This document shows positions 52,523-60,455 of a stretch of DNA of 64,000 nucleotides, one piece after another. Position 1 is the stretch's first letter; each line of letters opens with the position of its first letter. The position numbers were made by a program, and so were the translations under genes. Under the pieces are notes generated by a model. It made no database searches and was not told where the DNA came from. It saw only the letters and a program-made list of their open reading frames with translations. The stretch is from Sphingomonas faeni (GTDB lineage: Bacteria; Pseudomonadota; Alphaproteobacteria; Sphingomonadales; Sphingomonadaceae), in contig NZ_QAYE01000008.1 in assembly GCF_003053745.1 (NCBI RefSeq), forward strand, positions 1-64,000, given 5' to 3'.

Positions 52523-53728
52523 ATGGAGAGTGAAGTGGCCGCCGATCCAGATCCCATCGTCATCCTGTCCTACGCGCGCACGCCGATGGGATCGTTCCAG
52601 GGCGCGCTTGCCGGCGCTACCGCGACGCAGCTTGGCGCCGACGCGGTGCGTGGTGCGGTCGCGCGATCGGGCGTATCAGCGGCCGAGATCGAGCGGATCT
52701 ACATGGGTTGCGTGCTGCCTGCCGGGCTCGGCCAGGCGCCGGCGCGACAGGCTGCGATCAATGCAGGGCTTGGTGATCATGTCGAGGCGACGACGGTCAA
52801 CAAGATGTGCGGTTCGGGAATGCAGGCGGCGATCCTTGCCGCGGACGCACTGGCGGCCGGCTCGGTCGACCTGCTCGTTGCGGGCGGTATGGAGAGCATG
52901 ACCAACGCGCCCTACCTCTCGAAGAGCCACCGTGGCGGTGCCCGGATCGGCCATGACCGGATGTACGACCATATGTATCTCGACGGGCTCGAGGATGCGT
53001 ACGAACCCGGCAAACTGATGGGCAATTTCGCCGAGGATACCGCGCACGAATATCAGTTCACGCGGCAGCAGATGGACGATTACGCGATCGAGTCGCTGCA
53101 CCGCGCGCAGGCCGCGCAAAAGTCCGGCGCGTTCGACCGCGAGATCGTCTCCCTTGATATCGCAGGTCGGAAAGGCACGACGACGGTCTCGCTCGACGAA
53201 CAACCGGCCAAGGGCGATGTCGCCAAGATCCCGACGCTGAAGCCTGCCTTCTCGAAGGACGGCACGATCACCGCCGCCAACGCGTCGTCGATTTCCGACG
53301 GTGCTGCGGCACTGGTGATGACGCGTGCAAGTGTCGCCGAAAGGCTCGGGATCACGCCGATCGCGCGCGTTGTTGCCCATGCCGCACACGCGCATGCACC
53401 GGCGTTGTTCACGACCGCACCGGTGTTCGCGATGCGGAAGGCGATGGAGAAGGCCGGCTGGTCGGCGTCGGATATCGACCTGTTCGAGGTCAACGAAGCC
53501 TTCGCCGTCGTCGCGATGATCGCGATGCGCGACCTAGGCCTGCCGCACGACAAGGTTAACATCCACGGGGGCGCGTGCGCTCTCGGCCATCCGATCGGCG
53601 CTAGCGGCGCGCGGATCATGGCAACGCTGCTCTCGGCACTCGAAACAACCGGCCAGAAGCGCGGCCTTGCCTCGCTCTGCATCGGCGGCGGCGAAGCGAC
53701 TGCGATGGCAGTGGAATTGATGCGCTAG
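52523..53728 (+). CDS. Acetyl-CoA C-acetyltransferase (thiolase)
   Basis: A 401-residue thiolase. The nucleophile Cys lies in NKMCGSGMQAA (~93), the His in GGACALGHPIGASGARI (~358) and the second Cys in SLCIGGGEAT. The length and motifs fit biosynthetic or degradative acetoacetyl-CoA thiolases (AtoB/PhaA type), which condense two acetyl-CoA or split acetoacetyl-CoA. No PHB or fatty-acid genes flank it, so the pathway is open. The ATG giving MESEVAADPDP has a weak GAAGAA; it is divergent from the small membrane protein gene. Confidence 0.93.
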   Translation: MESEVAADPDPIVILSYARTPMGSFQGALAGATATQLGADAVRGAVARSGVSAAEIERIYMGCVLPAGLGQAPARQAAINAGLGDHVEATTVNKMCGSGMQAAILAADALAAGSVDLLVAGGMESMTNAPYLSKSHRGGARIGHDRMYDHMYLDGLEDAYEPGKLMGNFAEDTAHEYQFTRQQMDDYAIESLHRAQAAQKSGAFDREIVSLDIAGRKGTTTVSLDEQPAKGDVAKIPTLKPAFSKDGTITAANASSISDGAAALVMTRASVAERLGITPIARVVAHAAHAHAPALFTTAPVFAMRKAMEKAGWSASDIDLFEVNEAFAVVAMIAMRDLGLPHDKVNIHGGACALGHPIGASGARIMATLLSALETTGQKRGLASLCIGGGEATAMAVELMR

Positions 53729-53738
53729 TATTCTTTCC

Positions 53739-53759
53739 CCCCTCCCTGGAAGGGAGGGG
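53739..53759. terminator. 9-bp hairpin after the thiolase gene
   Basis: CCCCTCCCT pairs with AGGGAGGGG around a 3-nt loop, 10 bp after the thiolase stop and ahead of the convergent SH3 gene. No U-tract follows; it resembles the dispersed CCCTCCCT palindromes of sphingomonads. Confidence 0.55.
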
Positions 53760-53818
53760 CCGGGGGTGGGTCGTCGTCCGTATCACGCAACGCCACCAGC
53801 AAAGCGCCCCCTCAAACC

Positions 53819-54313
53819 TCAAGGCAGAGTCTCCCCAGCCTCAACACCCCAAAGCCCCCCAACGGCAACAAACCCCGCCTGCCCCTTAACATCCATCCGG
53901 CACCAGCCATTCCCGCACTGGCTCAGCCGACCGACCACGCCCGGCGCCGCGCGCCACAGCAGCCGGCTCCCCGCATTGGGCTTCTCCCGCAACTCCACCG
54001 GCCCACCGCCATGAACGATCGCAGTCCGCGTACCGCTCAGCAAATTCGCCTGCATCCAGCCTTCGGTCCCGTCGGGATCCGCGACCTTCCGCCACTCCTT
54101 GAAGATCGCGACGACCTTGATCGGCAGATCCTGGCGCTGATACAGCCAGCTCGCCGGATAGGTCCGCGCAGGACCGGTCCGCATCCGTGCGCGCGACGCC
54201 GAGATCGACGCATAATAGGGCAGCGTGCGCTTTGTTGCGTCGGCCGCAGCCACCGGGTCGGGCACCAGCGCGGTGGCAACGAAAACGGAGAGCGCGACGG
54301 CGAGAATGCGCAT
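53819..54313 (-). CDS. Secreted protein with bacterial SH3-like domains
   Basis: A 164-residue protein with a signal peptide (ILAVALSVFVATALVPDPVAAA) and two bacterial SH3-like repeats. The first has ASISASRARMRTGPARTYPASW and KVVAIFKEWRKVADPDGTEGWM; the second has VELREKPNAGSRLLWRAAPG and NGWCRMDVKGQAGFV. Such domains bind cell-wall peptides or partner proteins in the periplasm. AGGA lies 7 nt before the chosen second ATG; the first ATG is only 1 nt from it. Two cysteines in the second repeat may pair. Confidence 0.88.
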   Translation of the reverse strand: MRILAVALSVFVATALVPDPVAAADATKRTLPYYASISASRARMRTGPARTYPASWLYQRQDLPIKVVAIFKEWRKVADPDGTEGWMQANLLSGTRTAIVHGGGPVELREKPNAGSRLLWRAAPGVVGRLSQCGNGWCRMDVKGQAGFVAVGGLWGVEAGETLP

Positions 54314-54423
54314 GGTCATGTCCTAACTGGCGAGCCACCGTCCTATCGCGACGCACCGCATTCCTCAACCGAAGTTGACGGCGCGACGTTGACGGGCACG
54401 AGCACCTTCGCCAAGCCCGGCGC

Positions 54424-55422
54424 ATGACCGATACACGCCGCTGTCCGAACCCCAAGGTCGTCGTCACCCGCGAGCTGGCCGACACACTCATGGATCGGAT
54501 GGAGGCGCTGTTCGACACGCAGAACAACCGTGCCGACACCAAGCTCGACCGCGAGCAACTCGCCGCGGCAATGGCCGATTGCGACGTCTTCGTACCGACC
54601 GTAACCGACGATATCGATGCCGCGCTGATCGCGGGCGCAGGCGACCGCCTGAAGCTGATCGCGAACTACGGTGCGGGCGTGAACCACATCGACCTGAAGG
54701 CGGCACGCGCACGCGGGATCATCGTCACCAATACGCCGGGGGTGCTCACCGAGGACACGGCCGACATGACGATGGCACTGATCCTGTCGGTGCCGCGGCG
54801 GCTGGCGGAGGGCGAGAAGCTGGTGCGGTCGCGCCAGTGGAACGGATGGAGCCCGGGCGGGATGCTCGGCCACCGGATCGGCGGCAAGGCGCTCGGGATC
54901 GTCGGGATGGGGCGGATCGGACAAGCGGTCGCACTCAGGGCGCGCGCGTTCGGGCTGACGATCCATTATCATAACCGCACCCGCCTGCCCGCGGTCCGCG
55001 AGGCGCAGCTGGCCGCCACCTTCCACGAATCGCTCGATGACATGCTCGGGGCAGCTGACATCGTCACGATCCACACGCCCCTGAATGCCGACAGCCGCGA
55101 CCTGATCGACGCCCGCCGGATCGCGCTGATGCGGCCGCACGTGTACCTCATCAACGCCGCGCGTGGCGGGATCGTCGACGAGGGTGCGCTGGTCGATGCG
55201 CTGGAAGCGGGCAAGCTTGCCGGCGCAGGGCTCGACGTCTGGGCGCACGAGCCGGTGATCGATCCGCGGCTGCTCGCGCTGCCCAACGTCGTGATGCTGC
55301 CGCACATGGGCTCCGCGACGCTCGAAGGGCGGATGGCGTCGGGTGAGCGCGTCATCCAGAATATCCGGATGTGGGCGGATGGCCATCGTCCGCCGGATCA
55401 GGTGCTCGACGGCTGGGTCTGA
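54424..55422 (+). CDS. D-2-hydroxyacid dehydrogenase (glyoxylate/hydroxypyruvate reductase-like)
   Basis: A 332-residue NAD(P)-dependent dehydrogenase. The Rossmann motif is LGIVGMGRIGQAVA (~160-173); the catalytic Arg lies in INAARGGIVDEGAL, Glu in VWAHEPVI and His in LPHMGSAT. The sequence fits glyoxylate reductase/D-glycerate dehydrogenases. HYHNRTR after the second strand suggests NADPH preference. No photorespiratory or serine-cycle genes lie nearby. Divergent from the SH3 gene across ~110 bp. Confidence 0.93.
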   Translation: MTDTRRCPNPKVVVTRELADTLMDRMEALFDTQNNRADTKLDREQLAAAMADCDVFVPTVTDDIDAALIAGAGDRLKLIANYGAGVNHIDLKAARARGIIVTNTPGVLTEDTADMTMALILSVPRRLAEGEKLVRSRQWNGWSPGGMLGHRIGGKALGIVGMGRIGQAVALRARAFGLTIHYHNRTRLPAVREAQLAATFHESLDDMLGAADIVTIHTPLNADSRDLIDARRIALMRPHVYLINAARGGIVDEGALVDALEAGKLAGAGLDVWAHEPVIDPRLLALPNVVMLPHMGSATLEGRMASGERVIQNIRMWADGHRPPDQVLDGWV

Positions 55423-55512
55423 CCCCGCCGATACGATCTGCATCAATATTTCGGAACCGATGCCGCGATGCAGCATTTGTTGGATACCCCCGGAGAGACA
55501 GGAGTATCCGAG

Positions 55513-55704
55513 ATGAAGAAGTTTGCCGTTTCCGCCCTGCTGGTCGCATCTGCCGTATCGATGAGCGCATGCTCGACGCTCAAGGGCGCGGGCATCGGTG
55601 CAGCCGGTGGCGCAGGCGTTGCCGCCGCGACCGGCGGTAGCGTCGAGAAGGGTGCGGCCGTTGGTGGCGCTGGTGGCGCCGTCGTCGGTACGGTTGCCGA
55701 CTGA
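55513..55704 (+). CDS. Small glycine-rich lipoprotein
   Basis: A 63-residue protein. The signal MKKFAVSALLVASAVSMSAC ends at a lipobox Cys, followed by glycine-zipper-like repeats (GIGAAGGAGVAAATGG, AAVGGAGGAVVG) that could insert in or pack against a membrane. GGAG lies 8 nt upstream of the ATG. Similar tiny entericidin/Gly-zipper lipoproteins are stress-induced in related bacteria. A GGAAC motif upstream does not have correct EcfG spacing. Followed by a family 1 palindrome. Confidence 0.85.
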   Translation: MKKFAVSALLVASAVSMSACSTLKGAGIGAAGGAGVAAATGGSVEKGAAVGGAGGAVVGTVAD

Positions 55705-55726
55705 TACGTTACCCCGCAACATGAAC

Positions 55727-55854
55727 GATCCTCCCCCGCCAGGGGGGAGGTGGCACTGAAGGTGACGGAGGGGGAGGAAGGCGAAACATCCGTTCCGTGT
55801 CCTCCCCCTCAGTCTGCCAAAGGCCAGCCACCTCCCCCTGCCGGGGGAGGATCG
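55727..55854. repeat. Long palindromic intergenic repeat, family 1 (copy B)
   Basis: A 128-bp near-palindrome with outer arms GATCCTCCCCC and complement and inner GGAGGGGGAGG/CCTCCCCCTC arms. Its sequence and layout match the copy at 6587-6711. It lies between the lipoprotein gene and a convergent gene. Confidence 0.85.
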
Positions 55855-55862
55855 CAGCGATT

Positions 55863-56156
55863 TTAAACCGCGCGCATCCAGTGGGTCCGCGCTACCGTTC
55901 CGGTCAGGACCTTCGACCCGAACGCCTTGATGATCTTCGCCGCATCGGCACTGTTCATCAGCACGACGCGTGTTCCGCCCGATGGCAGCGTCTCGATCGC
56001 ACTGATGATCGCGCCATGCTTCTTGCACATGGCCACGACCTGAGGCTGTTCGACGCTGACATTGACCGCGCGCGAGATCGGCACGACCGTGTCCGTACCC
56101 GTCGTCACGATGCGGACTCTGAGATCACGAAGGCAGAATAGATCGTCATGCGGCAT
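55863..56156 (-). CDS. Hypothetical protein, 97 residues
   Basis: A soluble protein (MPHDDLFCLRDLRVRIVTTG start; LTGTVARTHWMRAV end) with mixed alpha/beta character. No signal, membrane segment or recognised family. A start eight codons earlier is possible. It stands alone between a palindromic repeat and the LysE gene on the same strand, with 119 bp upstream. Confidence 0.6.
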   Translation of the reverse strand: MPHDDLFCLRDLRVRIVTTGTDTVVPISRAVNVSVEQPQVVAMCKKHGAIISAIETLPSGGTRVVLMNSADAAKIIKAFGSKVLTGTVARTHWMRAV

Positions 56157-56275
56157 TCCCGGCTCGGAGCGGGAGCGCAAAGCATCTCTCAGTCACAGCC
56201 TGCCCGTACGAAGCGCCGCGATAACCAATCTATCCACGCTATCGCCCCGAACGGCAATGGCGCGGCACGCTTTCG

Positions 56276-56914
56276 CTATGCTCGCACCCGCAGCAAAGCG
56301 AGACCGAACCCGACGAAGATCGCCCCCGTCACGCGGTCGAACGCGCGCCGCAACGCCGGGCGCGTCAGATAGCGCGCGAGCGTCCGCCCACCGGCTGCAT
56401 ACACGCCGTACCAGAAGCTCTCGACCACCGCGAAGGTCACGACGAGTATCGCGAACTGCGGCGCCTGCGGTGACGCGCGGTCGACGAACTGCGGCAGGAA
56501 GGCGGCGGCGAACAGCAACAGCTTGGGATTGCTGATTCCGATCACGAACCCGCCGCGAAACAGCCGCCGCGCCGACACGGTCGGGGGGAGCACCACCGGA
56601 GTCGTATCGTCGCCGACGTCGATCGGAGACCCCGCCCCGCGCCATGCCTTGATCCCGAGGAATATCAGATACGCGACGCCGGCATAACGCAGCGCGTCGA
56701 ACACCCGCGGCCACGCCGCCAGCAACGCGGACACGCCTGCTGCCGACGCCGCCAGCACGAGCACCAGTGCGGTTAGGCACCCCGCCATCGCCGCAACGCT
56801 CCGCCGTGCACCAAAAGCTATGCTGCGCGTCATGACGTGCAGCATGTTGGGTCCGGGCGTTCCGCACAACAGGAACACGGCGACCACGAACAGCCACCAG
56901 GCATGTAGCGTCAT
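56276..56914 (-). CDS. LysE family transporter
   Basis: A 212-residue inner-membrane exporter of the LysE/RhtB family with about six membrane segments. The N-terminal FLLCGTPGPNMLHVMTRSIA is the family signature; GFVIGISNPKLLLFAAAFLPQF is the second conserved block. Such proteins export amino acids or homoserine lactones; substrate not predictable. The ATG giving MTLHAWW is chosen because longer frames start in repeat DNA. Confidence 0.93.
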   Translation of the reverse strand: MTLHAWWLFVVAVFLLCGTPGPNMLHVMTRSIAFGARRSVAAMAGCLTALVLVLAASAAGVSALLAAWPRVFDALRYAGVAYLIFLGIKAWRGAGSPIDVGDDTTPVVLPPTVSARRLFRGGFVIGISNPKLLLFAAAFLPQFVDRASPQAPQFAILVVTFAVVESFWYGVYAAGGRTLARYLTRPALRRAFDRVTGAIFVGFGLALLRVRA

Positions 56915-57040
56915 GGGGCATCCTATTCCTGTTAAGTCGCGACAGGAGATGCCGCAGCCAATCTGATTCCGGACCCGTTCGGGGCACCTCTTTTCGAAAC
57001 AAGGGCGCGGCCGCGTTCGAACGAAGGTCCACCCTTCCTT

Positions 57041-57092
57041 GTTCTCCCGCGAAGGCGGGAGTCCAGACTGGGTCCCCGCCTTCGCGGGGAAA
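57041..57092. repeat. Palindromic repeat, family 2 (copy 2)
   Basis: GTTCTCCCGCGAAGGCGGGA then GTCCAGA, and after 5 nt the near complement ending CGCGGGGAAAC. It shares the GCGAAGGCGGG core of the copies at 24972 and 61593. It lies between two leftward genes, so it is not confined to convergent gaps. Confidence 0.8.
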
Positions 57093-57203
57093 CACGCTTC
57101 GGTTGGTTCCAACCGATAAGCGCAGATCTGTCCCAGGGCACGAGGTGTCGCACAACCGATGCTATCGAAGGTTCGACATCATCGACGCGCGGCCACCCTG
57201 GCC

Positions 57204-58607
57204 TCAATCCCCCGTCAGGATCCGGTCGACCAGCTGCCCGACACTCGGCACGAACCCGTTCGAATAGAACGGGTCCTTCTTGAAGTTATACGCCGCATGG
57301 CCTGCGAACATCAGATTCTGGTCGATGTCGCCGCCATGCGCGATGTCCTGCAACGTCTTCTGAATGCAGAAGCTGCGCGGGTCGGCGAGGCGTCCGGTCG
57401 AGTTGGTCTCGGTATCCGCCCAGCTCGAGAACGAGCATTGCGACAGGCAGCCCATGCAATCGGCCTGGTCCTTGCGGATCATGCCCTTCTCGGTCGGGCT
57501 GACGAACACCAGCGTGTTGTCCGGCGTCTTGAGCGCATCGGTATAGCCCTCGCCGAACCACTGCCGTGCACGCAGCAGGTCGTTGCGCGTGACCCAGAAG
57601 TTCTTGCCCTTCACGCCGACGTCGAGTTGAAACACATGGTCGCCAGCCTCCTGCGTCGAGAACGCGATCTGACGCTCGGACCTAGCCTCCAACGAGCGCA
57701 GGAACGGATTGCGCACTGCCGAGGAATAGAAACCGGTCGGCGAGAACTTGTGCAGCAGCACATCGCCTTCCTCGATCTGAGTCAGCGCGTCCTTCCACCC
57801 TTGCGGGATCGGGCTTTCGCGCGTCAGCAAAGGCCGCGTGCCGAACTGAAACGCGATCGTGCCGAGCTCCGGATTGTCGATCCAGTCGTTCCAGTCGCGC
57901 AGATACCAGACGCCGCCGGCCATCACGATCGGCACGTCGTCGCTGATGCCGCCTTCGCGCATCACGTCGCGCAATTCCTTCACGCGCGGATACGGGTCCT
58001 GCGGCTTCAATGGATCCTCGGCATTCGACAGGCCGTTATGCCCGCCTGCGAGCCACGGGTCCTCGTACACCACCGCGGCGAGCCACTCGGCCGCCTTCGA
58101 ATACGCCCGCTTCCACAGCGCACGGAACGCACGGCCGGAACTGACGATCGGCAGGTAGCTGACGCCGTAGGACGCGGTGATCTCGGACAGCTTGTACGGC
58201 ATGCCCGCACCGCACGTGACGCCGGCAACCTTGCCGCGCGTGCGCTCGAGCACGCCGTGCAGGATCCTCTGCGCGCCGCCCATTTCCCACAGCACGTTGA
58301 TGTTGATCGCGCCCTTGCCGTCGGCGATCTCGTACGCCCGCTCGACTTGCTGGACCGCGCCCTCGATCGCGTACTGGACGAGTTCCTCGTGCCGGTCGCG
58401 TCGCGTCAGCGCCGCATAGACCTGCGGGATGATCTTGCCCTCGGGATCGTAGCTGTCGGCGTTGACCGCCGAGACGGTGCCGATGCCCCCGGCGGCAGCC
58501 CAGGCGCCGGCCGACGCGTGATTGGTCGCGGCAACGCCCTTGCCGCCCTCAACCAGAGGCCAGACTTCCCGACCGTTATAGACGATAGGCTTCAGGCCCT
58601 TGAACAC
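57204..58607 (-). CDS. Nitronate monooxygenase-like FMN oxidoreductase with C-terminal Cys cluster
   Basis: A 467-residue TIM-barrel FMN enzyme of the nitronate monooxygenase/PfaD-like group. ATNHASAGAWAAAGGIGTV near the start and MAGGVWYLRDWNDW in the barrel fit the family. It is about 140 residues longer than typical enzymes. The extension carries DCMGCLSQC (~384-391) and SFCIQ (~413), a C-x2-C-x3-C-x~21-C set that could bind an Fe-S cluster or zinc. The start is GTG with GGAGAGG 7-8 nt upstream. It may act on alkyl nitronates or as an enoyl reductase; substrate unresolved. Confidence 0.88.
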   Translation of the reverse strand: MFKGLKPIVYNGREVWPLVEGGKGVAATNHASAGAWAAAGGIGTVSAVNADSYDPEGKIIPQVYAALTRRDRHEELVQYAIEGAVQQVERAYEIADGKGAININVLWEMGGAQRILHGVLERTRGKVAGVTCGAGMPYKLSEITASYGVSYLPIVSSGRAFRALWKRAYSKAAEWLAAVVYEDPWLAGGHNGLSNAEDPLKPQDPYPRVKELRDVMREGGISDDVPIVMAGGVWYLRDWNDWIDNPELGTIAFQFGTRPLLTRESPIPQGWKDALTQIEEGDVLLHKFSPTGFYSSAVRNPFLRSLEARSERQIAFSTQEAGDHVFQLDVGVKGKNFWVTRNDLLRARQWFGEGYTDALKTPDNTLVFVSPTEKGMIRKDQADCMGCLSQCSFSSWADTETNSTGRLADPRSFCIQKTLQDIAHGGDIDQNLMFAGHAAYNFKKDPFYSNGFVPSVGQLVDRILTGD

Positions 58608-58676
58608 GACGTCACCTCTCCCGGAAAATACGGCCCCCTATATCGCAAGGACGCAGCGCGCGAGCAATATTACGAC

Positions 58677-59813
58677 CTAGGTTAGCGCACCCGGACGGTT
58701 CAGGGCATCTTCGTACAGCGCGCGATAGCGAGCGATCATAACCTCTTCGTCGAATTCTGCGCGCGCCTTGGCCTGGTTCGCGGCACCGACCGAGGCGCGC
58801 AAGGCGGGATCGGCGACCAGCGCCTGCAACGCATCGCGCAACCGAACCTCATTGGCGATCTCGGTAACGAACGGCAAATTCTCGGGCGAGACCATCCGCG
58901 TAATGTCACCGACCGGATAGCTTGCGATCGGCAAGCCCGCAGCCATCGCCTCGACCACCGAGATCGGAAACTGCTCGCTCCGCGACGACACCGCGAGCAT
59001 GTCGAAATGGCCGATATAGCGGTAAGGGCGATCCAAGAATCCTGGCAGGACCAACTTGTCCGCCATCCCCATCGCCGCGGCGGCCTGGATAATGTTCGCG
59101 CGCTCCGGCCCTTCCCCGACGATCACGAGACGTATGCGACCCGACACGCCGCCGACCGCGCGAACGAGCGCGGTAAGGTCCTTCACCTCGCGCAGACCCG
59201 CAAGCGCGCCGATCACGACTTCCTTGGCGTTGGGCGTAAACCCCGGGATCGCCTTCGGCTCGGGCTTCTGCGCATAATAGGCGGTGCCGATCCCGTTGAC
59301 GATCCGGTGCACGCGGTCGCGCGGCTGCTTCCAAGTCTTCAGCGCGATGCCTTCGAGCACCTCGGACGGCACCGCCAACGCATGCGCAGCGCCCAGCGCC
59401 AGCCGCCGATAGATGTTGCGCTCGATCTTGAGCCCGCTAGCCTCGTCCGCGTTGAAGCCATCCTCGTGATGCACCAGCGGCGGCGAACCTTTCGCGAACG
59501 CGCGCCGCGCCATCGCCCCGTCGATCGCACCCCAGTTGTACGTCAGCACCAGGTCGAACCGCCGCATATACTGCGCTATCGCCTCGTAGCGCGCGACCGA
59601 AGGCTTGCCCGTCAGCGGCGGCGGGTTCTGCGCGATCTCGTAGCGCACCCCCTTCGCGATCGAGTCCCGCGCGCTCAGGGCGTCCGGCACGCCCGACACG
59701 ATGGTATGCTTCGCGCGGTCCCCGAACGCATTCATCAACCGAACCGCCCGCGCCTCCTTCCCGCCTAGGTCGAACGAGGAGTGGAGGTGGAGGATGTTGA
59801 CGGGAGCGGCCAT
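58677..59813 (-). CDS. Family 4 glycosyltransferase
   Basis: A 378-residue GT-B enzyme. ILHLHSSFDLGGKEARAVRL is the typical acceptor-side start, VIGALAGLREVKDL begins the nucleotide-sugar domain, and the EX7E-type region is RSEQFPISVVEAMAAGLPI. It probably builds a capsule, exopolysaccharide or lipopolysaccharide sugar. The ATG giving MAAPVNILHLH is preferred. It is not in an obvious polysaccharide cluster, although a GH130 gene follows 640 bp to the right. Confidence 0.92.
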   Translation of the reverse strand: MAAPVNILHLHSSFDLGGKEARAVRLMNAFGDRAKHTIVSGVPDALSARDSIAKGVRYEIAQNPPPLTGKPSVARYEAIAQYMRRFDLVLTYNWGAIDGAMARRAFAKGSPPLVHHEDGFNADEASGLKIERNIYRRLALGAAHALAVPSEVLEGIALKTWKQPRDRVHRIVNGIGTAYYAQKPEPKAIPGFTPNAKEVVIGALAGLREVKDLTALVRAVGGVSGRIRLVIVGEGPERANIIQAAAAMGMADKLVLPGFLDRPYRYIGHFDMLAVSSRSEQFPISVVEAMAAGLPIASYPVGDITRMVSPENLPFVTEIANEVRLRDALQALVADPALRASVGAANQAKARAEFDEEVMIARYRALYEDALNRPGALT

Positions 59814-59958
59814 GCCCGACGCGATGCCGATTTTCACGAGCGCTTTCAAGGGCGCGTGCGGACTTACCGTGCGCGAGCGCTGCCAACACGACTACCTTCG
59901 ATACAGTATTGCCGTCGAATCGGACCATTCGCCTAAGTCTTTATATCGATAGCCAAGC

Positions 59959-59984
59959 GGAACGGACAATGTTCGAATTGAGTT
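59959..59984 (+). promoter_or_regulatory. Candidate EcfG (general stress) promoter before the six-cysteine gene
   Basis: GGAAC, 17 nt, AGTT, against the consensus GGAAC-N16/17-CGTT, ending 62 nt before the start codon. It lies in a locally AT-richer stretch. Confidence 0.5.
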
Positions 59985-60045
59985 GGATGTGACGCCACCC
60001 GTAAAACAGTTGGACCGGAATACCGGCAACAAAAGGATGACCGTT

Positions 60046-60402
60046 ATGGCTGCCTATGATTTCGATCCAAAACAGATCCAGAGTGCTCTCGATGCCGCTT
60101 CGCAACACGCAAAGTCGGCCAATATTGCTTCGGTTAGTGCGGAGACCGACGTTTCCAATGGCGGTGCATTGGTACTGGCCGGCGGGTGCATCAGCGTCAC
60201 GGTCAACAACGGCCAGGTCTGCGTCAATCTGCCGCTAGGGTTCGGCTCGATCTGCCTGCCCATTCCGTCGATCTTCCCCAGCGGAACCGCAGCGCAGGCT
60301 TGCCTCGACATCTGCACGACATGGGGCATCCCTACCGGCGTGAAGGTCACGATCTCGGTCGCCGGCCATGTCGTCGTTTCGAAGTCGTTCGGCCGATGCT
60401 GA
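60046..60402 (+). CDS. Unknown protein with six cysteines
   Basis: A 118-residue protein with no signal peptide or membrane helix. The first ~40 residues are helical and polar (MAAYDFDPKQIQSALDAASQ); the rest is beta-rich and hydrophobic, with Cys at 48, 59, 70, 86, 90 and 118 (the last residue). The GG pairs at 39-40 and 46-47 recall double-glycine leader ends, but no exporter or maturase lies nearby. AAGGA lies 8 nt before the chosen ATG; another ATG three codons earlier lacks spacing. A candidate EcfG promoter precedes it and a 17-bp hairpin follows. I recognise no family. Confidence 0.7.
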   Translation: MAAYDFDPKQIQSALDAASQHAKSANIASVSAETDVSNGGALVLAGGCISVTVNNGQVCVNLPLGFGSICLPIPSIFPSGTAAQACLDICTTWGIPTGVKVTISVAGHVVVSKSFGRC

Positions 60403-60411
60403 CCCGACTTT

Positions 60412-60448
60412 CCAGGAGGGAGGCCGCACACTGCGGCCTCCCTCCTGG
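60412..60448. terminator. 17-bp perfect hairpin between convergent genes
   Basis: CCAGGAGGGAGGCCGCA pairs without mismatch to TGCGGCCTCCCTCCTGG around a 3-nt CAC loop, 10 nt after the six-cysteine gene. It serves both convergent transcripts. There is no U-tract on either side, so termination, if any, may be Rho-assisted. Confidence 0.6.
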
Positions 60449-60455
60449 CTAGCGC

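Noticed and set aside
55455..55512. EcfG promoter before the glycine-rich lipoprotein gene
   Set aside because: GGAAC is present, but the nearest GTT is about 20 nt away, outside the 16-17-nt spacing.
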